Source: an uncultured Centipeda sp. (GTDB lineage Bacteria; Bacillota; Negativicutes; Selenomonadales; Selenomonadaceae). From it: DNA of 6,042 nucleotides. Made by a program: the position numbers and the translations under genes. The stretch lies in assembly GCA_937925565.1 (NCBI GenBank), contig CALALM010000093.1, positions 1 through 6,042 of the forward strand, given 5' to 3'. Every line of letters starts with the position of its first letter. The first letter of the stretch is position 1. The notes below the pieces were generated by a model. The model saw nothing but the letters and a program-made list of their open reading frames with translations. It was not told the origin of the DNA and made no database searches. This document shows positions 5,497 through 6,042 of the stretch, one piece after another.

Positions 5497-5530
5497 ATGC
5501 GGCTCTCTTGCGTGAGAGCTCCCCACGCAC
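5497..5530 (+). other. Two mutually exclusive small hairpins upstream of the nrdD promoter
   Basis: GCTCTC (5502-5507) pairs with GAGAGC (5514-5519). TGCGTG (5509-5514) could instead pair with CACGCA (5524-5529), and the two stems share bases. They lie upstream of the predicted nrdD start site, so they would matter only in a longer transcript or as protein-binding DNA. The rest of the divergent intergenic region (5307-5624) holds only the promoters and sites listed separately. Confidence 0.3.
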
Positions 5531-5542
5531 TCAAAAATTTCC

Positions 5543-5571
5543 TTGCCAACATCCCTCTCCTCTGTTACAAT
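5543..5571 (+). promoter_or_regulatory. Sigma-70-type promoter of nrdD
   Basis: TTGCCA (5543-5548), a 17-bp spacer and TACAAT (5566-5571). Four of six -35 bases and five of six -10 bases match consensus at ideal spacing. The start site would be near 5578, with a leader of about 47 nt. Confidence 0.75.
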
Positions 5572-5580
5572 ATCTTCCGT
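5565..5580 (+). promoter_or_regulatory. Upstream NrdR box, overlapping the -10
   Basis: TTACAATATCTTCCGT agrees with the NrdR consensus ACACWATATATWGTGT at about 11 of 16 positions and covers the -10 element. It starts exactly 31 bp before the second box, the usual three-turn spacing of paired NrdR boxes. Binding here would block RNA polymerase. Confidence 0.6.
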
Positions 5581-5595
5581 ACCATCAAACACAAA

Positions 5596-5611
5596 CCACA
5601 ACATATAGTAT
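5596..5611 (+). promoter_or_regulatory. Downstream NrdR box in the nrdD leader
   Basis: CCACAACATATAGTAT agrees with the NrdR consensus at about 13 of 16 positions. It lies between the predicted start site and the AAGGAG ribosome binding site. NrdR is the ATP/dATP-sensing repressor of ribonucleotide reductase genes, and the reductase gene follows directly. Confidence 0.72.
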
Positions 5612-5624
5612 AAGGAGCTCAAAT

Positions 5625-6042
5625 ATGACAGTGACGACCGTAACGAAGCGCGCGGGACATGCCGTGCCCTATGACCGCACAAAGATCCGCAACGCGATTG
5701 CGGCGGCGAGCAAGGAGTACGTCCACCCGATGACGGCGGCAGAGATCGACGCGGTGACGACGGGCGTCGAGCAGGCATTCGGCGCACGCACGGAGATCAG
5801 CGTCGAGGAGATTCAGGATCTCGTCGAGAAAGAGCTGCTCGTGCACGGTTTCCACGACATCGCGCGCCGCTACATCACGTACCGCCAGCGCCACGCGCAG
5901 CGGCGCCTTGCGCAGAAGCATCTCATGGCGAGCTACCGCGACATCTTCTTCGCGGACGCCGTCGACTCCGACCTCAAGCGCGACAACGCGAACATCAACA
6001 CGGACGCGTCCATGGGCATCATGCTGAAACTCGGCGCGGAGG
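5625..6042 (+). CDS. nrdD: Anaerobic ribonucleoside-triphosphate reductase, N-terminal part
   Basis: This is the first 139 codons of class III ribonucleotide reductase, the glycyl-radical enzyme that makes deoxyribonucleotides from NTPs without oxygen; the gene runs off the right edge. Residues about 3-95 form an ATP-cone, the allosteric dATP/ATP-sensing domain: it opens with VTKRAGHAVPYDRTKI and ends around VHGFHDIARRYITYRQ. The catalytic domain begins with the diagnostic LKRDNANINTDASMGIMLK (117-135). The C-terminal glycyl-radical and zinc sites lie outside the window. The start ATG follows AAGGAG by 7 nt. It is transcribed divergently from the activator gene and has its own promoter with two NrdR boxes, so it is a housekeeping neighbour and not part of the hydrolase unit. 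Confidence 0.95.
   Translation, partial: MTVTTVTKRAGHAVPYDRTKIRNAIAAASKEYVHPMTAAEIDAVTTGVEQAFGARTEISVEEIQDLVEKELLVHGFHDIARRYITYRQRHAQRRLAQKHLMASYRDIFFADAVDSDLKRDNANINTDASMGIMLKLGAE

Noticed and set aside
5497..5613. A 38-codon plus-strand frame starting ATG after GGGGGCGGTGG
   Set aside because: It runs through the nrdD -35, -10 and both NrdR boxes and has no recognisable content. Being transcribed from a further upstream promoter would be required.

Overview
The window looks like chromosomal DNA from a strictly anaerobic, fairly GC-rich bacterium with strong Gram-positive-style Shine-Dalgarno sites. I think a Negativicutes member of the Selenomonas type is most likely. This rests on codon and GC style, an oxygen-sensitive class III ribonucleotide reductase, and a sigma-54/PAS regulator. 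It is an inference; no marker gene is present.

Layout, right to left. At the right edge nrdD (anaerobic ribonucleotide reductase) starts on the plus strand and runs out of the window. It has a clear sigma-70-type promoter and two NrdR-box-like sites exactly 31 bp apart. Everything else lies on the minus strand. A double-PAS sigma-54 activator (3564-5306) has its own TATAAT promoter and an upstream Crp/Fnr-type palindrome. Downstream of it are two copies of the palindrome TATGC-N6-GCATA (centres 21 bp apart), then a textbook -24/-12 sigma-54 promoter, then four genes in one direction: a nitrilase-superfamily C-N hydrolase (2610-3407), a homologue of H. pylori HP0310/cyclic-imide hydrolase (1695-2579), a 114-residue CxxC protein (1262-1606) and a COG0523/CobW-type metallochaperone GTPase (225-1256). 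A hairpin at 59-86 may end this transcript.

Reading the genes together, I propose a self-contained, sigma-54-switched nitrogen-scavenging unit. A metal-dependent ring-opening hydrolase acts on a cyclic imide or ureide, and a nitrilase-fold amidase hydrolyses the linear half-amide. A dedicated GTPase, with its small CxxC partner, would supply the metal. The substrate is not known from the sequence.

The most striking anomaly is an in-frame UGA at codon 20 of the ring-opening hydrolase, where the family has Trp. The rest of the gene is intact. A 6-bp hairpin with a GGAC loop starts shortly after the UGA. Nonsense mutation or sequencing error is the simplest explanation, but recoding can be tested.
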